Origin: Clostridium sp. DSM 8431
Lineage (GTDB): Bacteria > Bacillota > Clostridia > Clostridiales > Clostridiaceae
DNA length: 33,909 nt
NCBI RefSeq assembly: GCF_900116755.1
Contig: NZ_FPBY01000015.1
Coordinates: 1-33,909 of the forward strand
Direction of reading: 5' to 3'
Shown: piece after piece, positions 17,306-25,265 of the stretch
Layout of the letters: every line of letters starts with the position of its first letter
Position numbering within the stretch: position 1 is the stretch's first letter
Notes under the pieces: model-generated
What the model was told of the DNA's origin: nothing
What the model saw: the letters and a program-made list of their open reading frames with translations, nothing else
Databases searched by the model: none
Made by a program: the position numbers and the translations under genes

Positions 17306-18703
17306 TTAATATGCATTACTGTTAATAAAACCATTAAAAAATGTTAAAAATATAATTTTTATATCTAATGTTAAACTCCAGTTTTCTATATAATAGATAT
17401 CACATTCAATTCTCTTTTCTATTGAAGTATCGCCTCTCCAACCATTAACTTGAGCCCATCCTGTGATTCCTGGTCTTACTTGATGTTTTACCATATATTT
17501 AGGTATTTCATCTTTAAACTTTTCTACATAATAAGGTCTTTCTGGTCTTGGTCCTATAAGACTCATATCACCTTTTAATACATTAAAAAATTGAGGTAAT
17601 TCATCTATACTAGTTTTTCTAATGAATGTACCAATCTTGGTCTTTCTTGGATCATTCTTTACAGTCCAATCCTTCTTTTCTTCATTTGGATCTTGAACTC
17701 TCATACTTCTAAACTTATACATTGTAAATGGTTTTCTATTAAGTCCCACTCTTTCCTGTTTAAATATTAATGGTCCCTTAGATGTTGTTTTAACAAGTAC
17801 AGCAACTATTAACATTATTGGTGAGAAAATAATTATAGCTATTAATGATCCTATTATGTCTATACTTCTTTTGATAAATCTATTTAATATATTATCTAAA
17901 GGTATATATCTCATATTAATTAATGGCATACCACCAATCTCTTCCACATAAGGTTTAGCAGGAAGATACTTATAATATCCTGGTATTATCTGAGCTCTTA
18001 CACCAAGTTTTTCGCATATAGCAATTATATTTTTAATTTTGTCGTATTCTCTCATTTCCAGGGTAATAATTATTTCATCTACATCCCTATTTTCACTTAA
18101 ATATTCATCTAATTCAGACAAATTTCCTAAGTACGCCATTCCCTCTAGCTTTGTATTAGAGTCATCAAATATTCCAAGGACGTTATATCCCCAATGCTTA
18201 TTTTCCTTAATTAGTTTAAAGAATTTATCTGTTCCTTCACTATATCCAACAAAAACTGTGTACTTTACATTTAAGCCTTTTTTTCTGGCTCTTCTCATAA
18301 AGGTTCTAATTATTATTCTTTCTATGCTTGTAAAAATTGTGCATACAAAAAAGAATATAATAAGAACAGCTCTTGAATAATCTATCTGCTTTGTTAAGAA
18401 TAAAAGTCCAGTAAACACCAATATTCCTAATACATTAGCAGTAATAATATTAACAATTTCATTACTAATAAAAACAGTTCTTTCTGTATTGTATAATCTC
18501 TTAAAATTGTATAGTAAAATATACACTGGAATCATAATTATAACTGGAATTAAGTAAGCTCTAAAGCTTAATAATCCCCCTTCTATATTCATAATTCCAC
18601 TGTGAATTCTGATATACCATGTTAATAGAAATGAAAATACCATAACAACTGCATCTAGCAAGACAATTGCATTATTAATTAATTTCTGATTCTGCTTTAT
18701 CAT
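17306..18703 (-). CDS. Polyprenyl-phosphate sugar-1-phosphate transferase (WbaP/exopolysaccharide initiating type)
   Basis: The likely priming enzyme: transfers a sugar-1-phosphate from a nucleotide sugar to undecaprenyl phosphate at the inner membrane face. It has 465 residues. Four N-terminal hydrophobic segments (about 10-125) are followed by a nucleotide-binding-like CoA-binding domain (145-245) and the catalytic domain (about 275-465): KRSIDIIGSLIAIIIFSP membrane hairpin, KQERVGLNRKPFTMYKFRSM, SIDELPQFFNVLKGDMSLIG with the key Asp367-Glu368, and RPGITGWAQVNGWRG. ATG at 18703 has GTGAGGG upstream; neighbours are 9 and 18 bases away. Whether glucose, galactose or another hexose is used cannot be told; galE upstream makes UDP-galactose available. 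Confidence 0.92.
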   Translation of the reverse strand: MIKQNQKLINNAIVLLDAVVMVFSFLLTWYIRIHSGIMNIEGGLLSFRAYLIPVIIMIPVYILLYNFKRLYNTERTVFISNEIVNIITANVLGILVFTGLLFLTKQIDYSRAVLIIFFFVCTIFTSIERIIIRTFMRRARKKGLNVKYTVFVGYSEGTDKFFKLIKENKHWGYNVLGIFDDSNTKLEGMAYLGNLSELDEYLSENRDVDEIIITLEMREYDKIKNIIAICEKLGVRAQIIPGYYKYLPAKPYVEEIGGMPLINMRYIPLDNILNRFIKRSIDIIGSLIAIIIFSPIMLIVAVLVKTTSKGPLIFKQERVGLNRKPFTMYKFRSMRVQDPNEEKKDWTVKNDPRKTKIGTFIRKTSIDELPQFFNVLKGDMSLIGPRPERPYYVEKFKDEIPKYMVKHQVRPGITGWAQVNGWRGDTSIEKRIECDIYYIENWSLTLDIKIIFLTFFNGFINSNAY

Positions 18704-18712
18704 ATTCTACCC

Positions 18713-19663
18713 TCACTTTAAAAGGTTTAATGTGTTTTTTAATATTTTTTTCTCTATATCTATATAATTAAACAGATTGTTTTTTAATTTTATTCTGTTT
18801 ATTTTTTTCTTATTTCTTAAACCTTCAAAAACACCTTTTATATAATCTCTACCAAAGCCTTTTAAGCAGAAATATACCCACTTAATAATTATCCCCATAA
18901 AAATAAAGATAAAATTAATTACAATTTGGAGATTAGGCATGTTTTTGTAAATCAAATATATATTATTTCTAGCTGCAAGCTTAACTTTGAAAGAATTATG
19001 TCTACTGCCGCTTGTAGCACTTCCTATATGATATACTTTTGCTTTTGAAGCATAATAATTCTTATATCCATACACTCTAGCTCTTAAAGATATATCCATA
19101 TCTTCTAAATAAGCAAAAAAATCTTCATCGAATAATCCAATCTCTTCAAATATCTTGGTTCTATAGATAGCAGCTCCTGCACATGAAGAAAAAACTTCCC
19201 TATCTTCATCATACTCTGAAGCAGGTTTACCATCTCCTATTTTATTTCCCCATCCCATTATTGTATATTCATCACCAGCATCATCGATAATATCTCTTTC
19301 AGTAAATCTTAGCATTTGACTACAGCATGAGAAAATTTTCTCATCCTTTTTTATGCACTTTACTAATTCTTCAAGCCATCTTTCATCCTGTTCAGTATCA
19401 TTGTTTAATAGAACAGTAAATTCTGATTTGCTTCTCTTTATTCCTTCATTTACTGCCTTACTAAATCCATAATTTTTGTCTAAACATATTAAAGTGACCT
19501 TATCTTTAAAATTATCTTCTATATATTCTATACTTCCATCCTTAGAAGCATTATCAACTATAATAATTTCTTGTGGCTGTAAAGTTTGATTAATAAGACT
19601 ATTTATACAAGCTTCTAAAAACTTCTTCCCATTATAATTAGGGATTACTACTGAAACTCCCAT
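18713..19663 (-). CDS. GT2-family glycosyltransferase, WbbL-like
   Basis: A 316-residue GT2 resembling rhamnosyltransferases of the WbbL type. MGVSVVIPNYNGKKFLEACI is the nucleotide-binding start, LLNNDTEQDERW the DxD-like site, SSCAGAAIYRTKIFEEIGLF and FAYLEDMDISLRARVYGY the acceptor region with the ED catalytic pair. A hydrophobic segment at about 247-268 and a basic tail suggest membrane association. It is the first gene of the long unit: AGGAG lies nine bases before ATG, and a hairpin with a possible overlapping promoter (19689-19745) separates it from rfbB. It likely adds the first or second sugar after the priming hexose. Confidence 0.87.
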   Translation of the reverse strand: MGVSVVIPNYNGKKFLEACINSLINQTLQPQEIIIVDNASKDGSIEYIEDNFKDKVTLICLDKNYGFSKAVNEGIKRSKSEFTVLLNNDTEQDERWLEELVKCIKKDEKIFSCCSQMLRFTERDIIDDAGDEYTIMGWGNKIGDGKPASEYDEDREVFSSCAGAAIYRTKIFEEIGLFDEDFFAYLEDMDISLRARVYGYKNYYASKAKVYHIGSATSGSRHNSFKVKLAARNNIYLIYKNMPNLQIVINFIFIFMGIIIKWVYFCLKGFGRDYIKGVFEGLRNKKKINRIKLKNNLFNYIDIEKKILKNTLNLLK

Positions 19664-19688
19664 ATATAATTTTCTCCTATATCCTTAT

Positions 19689-19738
19689 AAAATGTTATGG
19701 CTGTGCTATATATAAATATTACACAGTCATAACATTTT
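19689..19738 (-). terminator. Intrinsic terminator between rfbB and the long glycan operon
   Basis: A 17-bp stem with one G-T pair (19689-19705 with 19722-19738) encloses a 16-base loop; its outer ends are A/T runs. It lies 26 bases after the rfbB stop codon, and its left edge is only 25 bases from the start of the next gene. Confidence 0.8.
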
Positions 19739-19745
19739 TAATCAA
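19716..19745 (-). promoter_or_regulatory. Candidate promoter overlapping the rfbB terminator
   Basis: On the minus strand, TTGATT (19740-19745) and TAATAT (19716-19721) are 18 bases apart. The -10 box falls in the hairpin loop of the terminator, so the same bases could end rfbCB transcripts and start the long operon. It is a candidate only; chance matches are common in AT-rich DNA. Confidence 0.35.
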
Positions 19746-19763
19746 AAATCTATTTAACTATTT

Positions 19764-20816
19764 TTATTTGTACATTTTGTCATAGTACTTTTGATAATCA
19801 CCTGATGTTACATTTTCCATCCATTCTTTGTGATCTAAGTACCATTTTATAGTCTTTTCTATACCAACTTCAAAAGTAGTTTCTGGATACCATCCTAAAT
19901 CTGCCTTTATCTTATCTGGTGCTATACCATATCTTCTATCATGACCTTTTCTGTCTTCTACGTATTTAATTAAGTTTTCAGTAACTTCCTTATCTACATT
20001 TTCATTTATATATGATATAACTTTCTTAACTATTTGAATATTAGTTCTTTCGTTGTGTCCACCAACATTGTAAACTTCACCAAGAACACCTTGTCTTACA
20101 ACCATATCTATTGCCTTACAGTGGTCTTCAACAAATAACCAGTCTCTTACGTTTAATCCATCACCATAAACTGGTAAATCTCTATGAGCTAAACAGTTGT
20201 TTATTAATAATGGTATTAATTTTTCTGGGAATTGGTAAGGACCATAGTTATTTGAACATCTTGTTATGTTAATTGGCATTTTGAAAGTATCTCCATATGC
20301 CTTTACCATAAAGTCTGATGATGCCTTACTTGCTGAGTATGGACTATGAGGATCTAGTGGAGTAGTTTCCATAAAGTATCCTGTTTCTCCTAATGAACCA
20401 TAAACTTCATCAGTTGAAACTTGAAGGTACTTAACACCTTCTCTCCATCCGTTTTCTTCTGTATACCATGCATCTTTTGCACAGTTTAAAAGGTTAACAG
20501 TTCCCATAACATTTGTCTTAGCAAATATTTCAGGTTCTCTTATACTTCTATCAACATGTGATTCTGCAGCAAAGTTTACTACATAATCAAAGTTATGTTC
20601 CTTGAATAATTTTGTAACTAAATCATGATCGCATATATTACCTTGAACAAATACGTGATTTGGATTTCCTTCTACATCTTTTAAATTTTCTAAGTTACCT
20701 GCATAAGTTAATGCATCAAGGTTAACTATCTTTACATCGTTATATTTGTTTAGCATGTATAAAACAAAGTTTGAGCCTATAAAGCCAGCTCCGCCTGTTA
20801 CTAAATATGTTTTCAT
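19764..20816 (-). CDS. rfbB: dTDP-glucose 4,6-dehydratase
   Basis: The second enzyme of dTDP-rhamnose synthesis (RmlB): an NAD-dependent short-chain dehydrogenase-type enzyme converting dTDP-glucose to dTDP-4-keto-6-deoxyglucose. Its 350 residues are full length. TGGAGFIGSNF at 7-17 binds NAD; AAESHVDRSI, VSTDEVYGSLGE and YSASKASSDFMVKAYG (catalytic YxxxK) are family signatures, as are TRCSNNYGPYQFPEKLIPL and DWLFVEDH. It is 15 bases after rfbC in a two-gene unit with its own promoter, and a terminator follows. Confidence 0.96.
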   Translation of the reverse strand: MKTYLVTGGAGFIGSNFVLYMLNKYNDVKIVNLDALTYAGNLENLKDVEGNPNHVFVQGNICDHDLVTKLFKEHNFDYVVNFAAESHVDRSIREPEIFAKTNVMGTVNLLNCAKDAWYTEENGWREGVKYLQVSTDEVYGSLGETGYFMETTPLDPHSPYSASKASSDFMVKAYGDTFKMPINITRCSNNYGPYQFPEKLIPLLINNCLAHRDLPVYGDGLNVRDWLFVEDHCKAIDMVVRQGVLGEVYNVGGHNERTNIQIVKKVISYINENVDKEVTENLIKYVEDRKGHDRRYGIAPDKIKADLGWYPETTFEVGIEKTIKWYLDHKEWMENVTSGDYQKYYDKMYK

Positions 20817-20831
20817 AAAATATAATCTCCT

Positions 20832-21398
20832 TTATTTATATTCAAATGGAACATTTAATTCCTTTAAACCTTTGTGATTCTTATCTTTTTCTGATAATAA
20901 TATTTCATCTATTCCTTCTAATGGCCATTCTATTCCAATATCAGGGTCATTCCACATAACTCCTCCATCATGTTCTGGATCGTAGAAGTCAGTACATTTA
21001 TAATTAAATACTGCCTTATCAGATAATACTAAAAATCCATGTGCAAACCCTTCTGGTATGTAGAATTGTCTCTTATTTTCATCGCTAAGAATAACACCTT
21101 CCCACTCACCATAAGTTGGAGAACCTTTTCTTAAATCTACTGCTACGTCAAAAACTTTACCTTCTGTAACTCTAACAAGCTTTCCTTGAGTATGTTGAGT
21201 TTGGAAATGAAGTCCTCTTAAAACACCTTTGCTTGACTTAGATTCATTATCTTGAACAAATGTCATTGTAAGTCCTGCTTCATCAAATTGTTCCTTGTTA
21301 TAAGTTTCCATAAAGTATCCTCTATTATCACCAAATACTTTTGGTTCTATAATATATACGTCTTTAATCTTTGTTTCAATAAAATTAAAGTTTCCCAT
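20832..21398 (-). CDS. rfbC: dTDP-4-dehydrorhamnose 3,5-epimerase
   Basis: The third enzyme of the dTDP-rhamnose pathway (RmlC), a cupin that epimerises C3 and C5 of the keto sugar. Its 188 residues match the family. GDNRGYFMETYNKEQF, VLRGLHFQ with Arg61 and the catalytic His64, KLVRVTEGKVFDVAVDLRKGSPTYG (read as two pieces) and IPEGFAHGFLVLSD are all RmlC hallmarks. ATG at 21398 is preceded by AAGGAGAGCG. It is the first gene after the promoter at 21470-21498. Confidence 0.96.
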   Translation of the reverse strand: MGNFNFIETKIKDVYIIEPKVFGDNRGYFMETYNKEQFDEAGLTMTFVQDNESKSSKGVLRGLHFQTQHTQGKLVRVTEGKVFDVAVDLRKGSPTYGEWEGVILSDENKRQFYIPEGFAHGFLVLSDKAVFNYKCTDFYDPEHDGGVMWNDPDIGIEWPLEGIDEILLSEKDKNHKGLKELNVPFEYK

Positions 21399-21469
21399 CT
21401 TTCTTCGCTCTCCTTACATCTTAATATATAAACTTTTTTACATATTTATATAGTTTCTCATTCTTATTA

Positions 21470-21498
21470 ATATTATTATTAATATTAGTTATTGTCAA
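21470..21498 (-). promoter_or_regulatory. Near-consensus sigma-A promoter of rfbC-rfbB
   Basis: On the minus strand, a perfect TTGACA (21493-21498) is spaced 17 bases from TAATAT (21470-21475). The leader to the rfbC start is about 65 bases. This is the best promoter match in the window and argues that rfbCB is a separate, strongly expressed unit. Confidence 0.75.
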
Positions 21499-21503
21499 AT
21501 ATA

Positions 21504-22514
21504 TTAGATATATCCTTTTGGATTATTTTTTTGCCAATTCCAAGAGTCTTTACACATCTCTTCTATGACTTTTTTTGCAAACCATCCAAGCTCTTTATTA
21601 GCCTTATTAGGATCTGAATAACACTTAGCTACATCCCCTTCACGTCTTCCAACTATTTTGTAAGGTATATCTATTCCTGAAGCCTTTGAAAAGGCTCTTA
21701 TAAGTTCTAATACACTGTATCCTTTACCTGTTCCAAGATTATAAGTTACAAGTCCTGGTTTTTTCTTAAGCTTATCAAGAACAGCTATATGTCCTTTTGC
21801 TATATCCACAACATGAATATAATCTCTTACACCAGTTCCATCTGGAGTGTCATAATCATCTCCAAATACGCTTACAACCTTAAGTTCTCCTACTGCAACT
21901 TTACTTATATATGGCATTATATTACTTGGAATTCCATTTGGATCTTCACCTATGAGTCCACTTTCATGTGCTCCTACTGGATTAAAATATCTAAGTATAC
22001 CGATATTCCAAGAATTATCTGAATTATATAAATCTCTAAGCACCTCTTCACCCATAAGCTTAGTTCTACCATATGGATTAGTAACTGATAATGGAAAATA
22101 TTCTTTAACAGGCATAATATTATTCATACCATAAACTGTTGCAGATGAACTAAATATAAAATCATTTACCTTATACTTTTTCATAGTTTTTAAAACACTA
22201 AACATACTTGTCATATTATTATAATAATATTTTAATGGTTCACGTGTAGATTCACCCACTGCCTTATAAGCTGCAAAGTGTATAACTGAATCTATATAAT
22301 TTTCTTGGAACACTTTTTCCACTTTTTCAATATCTAATAAATCTATATTATAAAATTTAACCTCTCTACCTGTTATCTCTTCTATTCTGTTTTTTACAAC
22401 TATCTTACTATTATATAAATCATCAATTATTACAATATCTCTTCCTTTATTTAATAATTCAACAGCTGTATGACTTCCTATATAACCCAATCCTCCTGTA
22501 ATTAAAACTGCCAT
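21504..22514 (-). CDS. galE: UDP-glucose 4-epimerase
   Basis: Interconverts UDP-glucose and UDP-galactose, supplying UDP-galactose (or the N-acetyl form in some members) to the glycan cluster. Its 336 residues are full length. GGLGYIGSHTAVELL at 7-21 is the NAD-binding loop; FAAYKAVGES, FSSSATVYG and NPYGRTKLMGEE (YxxxK) are typical; YFNPVGAHESGLIGEDP and VRDYIHVVD complete the pattern. ATG at 22514 has GGGGGA upstream. The stop lies beside the rfbC promoter with no hairpin between. Specificity for acetylated sugars cannot be judged by eye. Confidence 0.95.
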   Translation of the reverse strand: MAVLITGGLGYIGSHTAVELLNKGRDIVIIDDLYNSKIVVKNRIEEITGREVKFYNIDLLDIEKVEKVFQENYIDSVIHFAAYKAVGESTREPLKYYYNNMTSMFSVLKTMKKYKVNDFIFSSSATVYGMNNIMPVKEYFPLSVTNPYGRTKLMGEEVLRDLYNSDNSWNIGILRYFNPVGAHESGLIGEDPNGIPSNIMPYISKVAVGELKVVSVFGDDYDTPDGTGVRDYIHVVDIAKGHIAVLDKLKKKPGLVTYNLGTGKGYSVLELIRAFSKASGIDIPYKIVGRREGDVAKCYSDPNKANKELGWFAKKVIEEMCKDSWNWQKNNPKGYI

Positions 22515-22587
22515 ATAGAGTCCCCCTATACATTTAGTATTTAATTTCTATTATTTATATGAAGATTATAGGATTATATAAACATTT

Positions 22588-23154
22588 TTATTTAGTTTTT
22601 CTTATTTTTTTCACAGAATAGTACGTAACATAATATCCAATTAGCCCTAAAATTCCTCCGAAAAAGTCAATTAAAACATCTCTCACACTAGATCCTCTTC
22701 CAACAACATATATTTGATGGAACTCATCTGTCACTGCATAAAATAAAACAATAAATAATATATATATTATTACTCTAGAACCTTGGAAGCCAAATGTAAA
22801 AAATACATTACAAAGTAATACTGCCAAAACTAAAAATTCAAGAGCATGTCCTATTTTTCTTAATTCTACATTTAATGCAGTCTTATCTTTAGTCTTTATG
22901 CTGCTTTTTATAGAACCAACTAATGTATCAGATGAAAGAGACTTTAAACTAACATTTGAATTATTTGAACTTTCAGGTGATGCATATACCTTTACATTAT
23001 CAGTGCCTTTTTCCTGAACCTTTTCAGAGACATTAATTATTTTATCAACTATCTTATTCGTAAAATTGTTGGAAGCTGTTCCACTCTGAGAGGAATTATA
23101 AAATATAAACCCCATCCAAAGTACACACAGCATAATACTGATTACTTTTTTCAT
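22588..23154 (-). CDS. VanZ-like family membrane protein
   Basis: A 188-residue membrane protein with an N-terminal hydrophobic segment (4-21), a long hydrophilic loop (about 22-100) and a C-terminal VanZ-like core: LRKIGHALEFLVLAVLL, YAVTDEFHQIYVVGRGSSVRDVLIDFFGG and a final hydrophobic segment. The His, Glu and Asp of GHxxEF and DExHQ are the family's conserved residues. VanZ itself gives mild teicoplanin resistance by an unknown mechanism; most family members have no known role. ATG at 23154 has AAGGAAAGAAGGAA upstream. It is divergent from the HAD gene and 73 bases before galE, with no clear terminator between, so co-transcription with galE is possible. Confidence 0.85.
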   Translation of the reverse strand: MKKVISIMLCVLWMGFIFYNSSQSGTASNNFTNKIVDKIINVSEKVQEKGTDNVKVYASPESSNNSNVSLKSLSSDTLVGSIKSSIKTKDKTALNVELRKIGHALEFLVLAVLLCNVFFTFGFQGSRVIIYILFIVLFYAVTDEFHQIYVVGRGSSVRDVLIDFFGGILGLIGYYVTYYSVKKIRKTK

Positions 23155-23200
23155 TTTCCTTCTTTCCTTTATAAAATTTACATAATAATTTACACTCCTG

Positions 23201-23209
23201 TGCTACAAT
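23201..23209 (+). promoter_or_regulatory. Candidate extended -10 promoter for the HAD phosphatase gene
   Basis: TGCTACAAT gives a TGn plus TACAAT extended -10 element about 64 bases before the start codon. No good -35 box is present at 16-18 bases; TTTACA copies lie at other distances. Confidence 0.35.
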
Positions 23210-23272
23210 AAAATATATAAAAACAAATTTTAATGTAACAACAATATTATATCACTTAAGGAGGAAAAAAGT

Positions 23273-24103
23273 ATGAAATATAAATTAATTTGTACTGACA
23301 TGGATGGTACTTTACTTAATAATAATCATGAAATAACTGCTGAAAATAAAACTGCTCTTAAGGCAGCTTATGACAAAGGTATTACTATTGCTCTTACAAC
23401 AGGAAGAATATTTGCATCTGCCAAAGCTTATTCTGACCTTTTAGGCTTCAAGGTACCTATAATCGCTTCAAATGGAGCTTATATTCGAGAGCCAGATAAT
23501 GATAAATGTATTTTTTCATCTAACTTTACAAACTCTGAAATATTGGAAATTCATGATATATTGAAAAGAAATAACCTATCTTCAATTTTCTATACATATA
23601 ATGCTGCCATTTCAGAAAAACCTCTTCCAAAAAATCATCCTTACATAGCAAATAATAAAGTTCTAGCTTTAAATAACAAAATACAATTTTGTATTGGAAA
23701 AGATATTGAATCAGCATTTAAAAAGTATGATGGCCATATCTCAAAAGTTATCTGCATTGAAAACGATGTAAACAATCACAAGAATTTATTTAGAGTTAAA
23801 GAAGAAATTAAATCTTTAGGTTCCTTTGAAGTTGTAAGCTCTGGTCCTAATAACTTTGAAATAATGAAAAAGGGTGTTTCAAAAGGAAGGGCTGTTAAAG
23901 AATTAGCTTCTATATTAAATATAGATCAAAAAGAAGTCATATGCTTTGGAGACAACGAAAATGATCTTTCTATGATAACTTATGCTGGTCTAGGAGTTGC
24001 AATGGGAAATGGTTCAGATTTAGTAAAAGAAAATGCTGATTATATAACAGATACAAATGAAAACTCTGGAGTAGCAAAGGCAATTGAAAAATTTGTACTA
24101 TAA
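23273..24103 (+). CDS. Cof-type HAD-IIB family hydrolase
   Basis: A 276-residue cytoplasmic phosphatase of the Cof/YidA subfamily acting on phosphorylated sugars or cofactors. ICTDMDGTLLNNNHEIT holds the DxD motif (Asp9 nucleophile, Asp11); LTTGR (motif II) follows near 42; the C2B cap domain spans about 85-190; KGVSKGRAVKELA has motif III Lys; and CFGDNENDLSMITYAGLGVAMGNG (as GDNxND) is motif IV. AAGGAGG lies seven bases before ATG. It is the only complete plus-strand gene, with its own terminator. Real substrate unknown; no reason to link it to the glycan cluster except position. Confidence 0.93.
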   Translation: MKYKLICTDMDGTLLNNNHEITAENKTALKAAYDKGITIALTTGRIFASAKAYSDLLGFKVPIIASNGAYIREPDNDKCIFSSNFTNSEILEIHDILKRNNLSSIFYTYNAAISEKPLPKNHPYIANNKVLALNNKIQFCIGKDIESAFKKYDGHISKVICIENDVNNHKNLFRVKEEIKSLGSFEVVSSGPNNFEIMKKGVSKGRAVKELASILNIDQKEVICFGDNENDLSMITYAGLGVAMGNGSDLVKENADYITDTNENSGVAKAIEKFVL

Positions 24104-24109
24104 AAACTT

Positions 24110-24147
24110 AAAGCATAGGATATCCAAAATCTTATGCTTTCTTTTTT
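24110..24147 (+). terminator. Intrinsic terminator of the HAD phosphatase gene
   Basis: A 12-bp stem with one G-T pair (24110-24121 with 24129-24140), a 7-base loop, and a run of six T at 24142-24147 directly after it. It starts seven bases past the stop codon. Confidence 0.9.
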
Positions 24148-24187
24148 AATTTGCAAAATAATATTCAATAGAAATTGACTTTTCATA

Positions 24188-24215
24188 TATAGTGGTCTTT
24201 CATAAATAAATGTTG
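24188..24215. repeat. Left terminal inverted repeat of the IS1595-like element
   Basis: ATAAATAAATGTTG at 24202-24215 is the exact reverse complement of 25147-25160. Further out, TATAGTGGTCTTTC pairs imperfectly with TATAAGGGTGCTTTA read from the other end. Confidence 0.7.
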
Positions 24216-24268
24216 TTGTAATTTACGTAGTATATAAATCATAAAAAATAGAATTACCACCTTACCTC

Positions 24269-25093
24269 TTAGATTAATTCATATAAAAATTCTATATCAT
24301 TAAATATTTTTTCTCTGCAGAACATTACAAACCAAGAAAGATAGTGTACCAGATATTTAGTTGCAACACCATTAAATTTTTTAAACCAATTTTTATAAAT
24401 AAGTCTAAAATTTTTCATAAGCTCATTATCAGCCGGTATATCCTTATCTGGATCTGCCCCATATTTCTTAGCAGCCAAATATATATACCTATCCACATAA
24501 GGTATAATATTAGAGCCTTCGCTAATTCTAGGTACAACCTTTAGCTCAAATTCCTTAAAATTCCATACTCTCCTGCATAGTGGAATTGAAAGCATTGTAT
24601 CCATATCACCATTTGCAGATACAACTATTATCTTTTCCCTTCTATCTGTTTCTATTTTTTTATTTCCTTTAAAATTCTCTTTCACAGAAGTTTTAGTCAT
24701 ATGAATATTGCCTTTTAATATGGTCTCATTTTGAATTTTTCTAAGAGCTTCTAAAACCTTGTGTCTCCATGCAAAGGCTGTATTAATATTTATATTTAAA
24801 ATCTTTGCACACTCTCTTAATACTTTTTTCTCCAAAATAAGCTCACAAAACTTAAACCATTCAGATGGTTTCTTTTTAGAATAACTCCAAACAGAATTAG
24901 TTACTAAGGAAAAAGTTTTTTTGCATTCTTTACATCTAAAACGTTGAATTCCATTAAACTTTCCATACTTTATGTACATGTTTGATTTACAATGTGGACA
25001 TACATCCATTTTTCTTTTTGTATAAATATCCTTCTTTAATAGAGAATTAGCATGTTCTTTTAATTCATTATAATCAATATCCATCTTAATCAT
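24269..25093 (-). CDS. IS1595-family transposase-like protein, catalytic residues lost
   Basis: A 274-residue protein. Residues about 29-70 form a zinc ribbon with two CxxC pairs (CPHCKSN and CKEC, spaced as in IS1595 proteins) and KTFS; about 95-125 resemble the family helix-turn-helix (LRECAKILNINI, AFAWRHKVLEALRKIQ). The C-terminal KKFNGVATKYLVHYLSWFV also matches the family. However, the DE of the usual IHxDET motif is TK here (IHMTKTSVKENFKGNKK), and the second acidic site and the N/H region near the end are not recognisable. The frame is unbroken. It could be a decaying IS remnant or a transposase adopted for DNA binding. TGAGGTGA lies upstream of ATG; an alternative start is at the fourth codon. 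Confidence 0.8.
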   Translation of the reverse strand: MIKMDIDYNELKEHANSLLKKDIYTKRKMDVCPHCKSNMYIKYGKFNGIQRFRCKECKKTFSLVTNSVWSYSKKKPSEWFKFCELILEKKVLRECAKILNININTAFAWRHKVLEALRKIQNETILKGNIHMTKTSVKENFKGNKKIETDRREKIIVVSANGDMDTMLSIPLCRRVWNFKEFELKVVPRISEGSNIIPYVDRYIYLAAKKYGADPDKDIPADNELMKNFRLIYKNWFKKFNGVATKYLVHYLSWFVMFCREKIFNDIEFLYELI

Positions 25094-25146
25094 TTCTAGT
25101 CACCTCAGATAGATTATTGACATGAATATAACTTTCTAAACTTTAG

Positions 25147-25175
25147 CAACATTTATTTATTAAAGCACCCTTATA
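25147..25175. repeat. Right terminal inverted repeat of the IS1595-like element
   Basis: CAACATTTATTTAT at 25147-25160 mirrors 24202-24215 exactly; the outer bases to 25175 mirror the left end with a few mismatches and one gap. Confidence 0.7.
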
Positions 25176-25226
25176 GAAAGATTTTTAATTTCTTATAACA
25201 AAAAAATAGTTACGCTTTAGACATAA

Positions 25227-25259
25227 AAATAAGATGCAATCTCAAATTGCATCTTATTT
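25227..25259 (-). terminator. Intrinsic terminator of the LCP gene
   Basis: A perfect 14-bp stem (25227-25240 with 25246-25259) around a 5-base loop lies just after the stop codon at 25266. On the minus strand the stem ends in a T run. Confidence 0.9.
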
Positions 25260-25265
25260 AAATTC

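Larger units (their letters stand above)
24188..25175 (-). mobile_element. Degenerate IS1595-type insertion sequence, about 990 bp
   Basis: An IS1595-like transposase ORF on the minus strand is bracketed by imperfect terminal inverted repeats (about 24188-24215 and 25147-25175) that share 14 identical bases and further outer similarity. The size fits the family. No clear 8-bp target duplication is seen next to either end, and the transposase has lost its catalytic residues, so the copy looks old and unable to move on its own. The exact outer ends are uncertain by a few bases. Confidence 0.7.

Noticed and set aside
24176-25185. Target-site duplication flanking the IS1595-like element
   Set aside because: The 8 bases outside the two terminal repeats do not match in any alignment I tried, so no duplication can be claimed.
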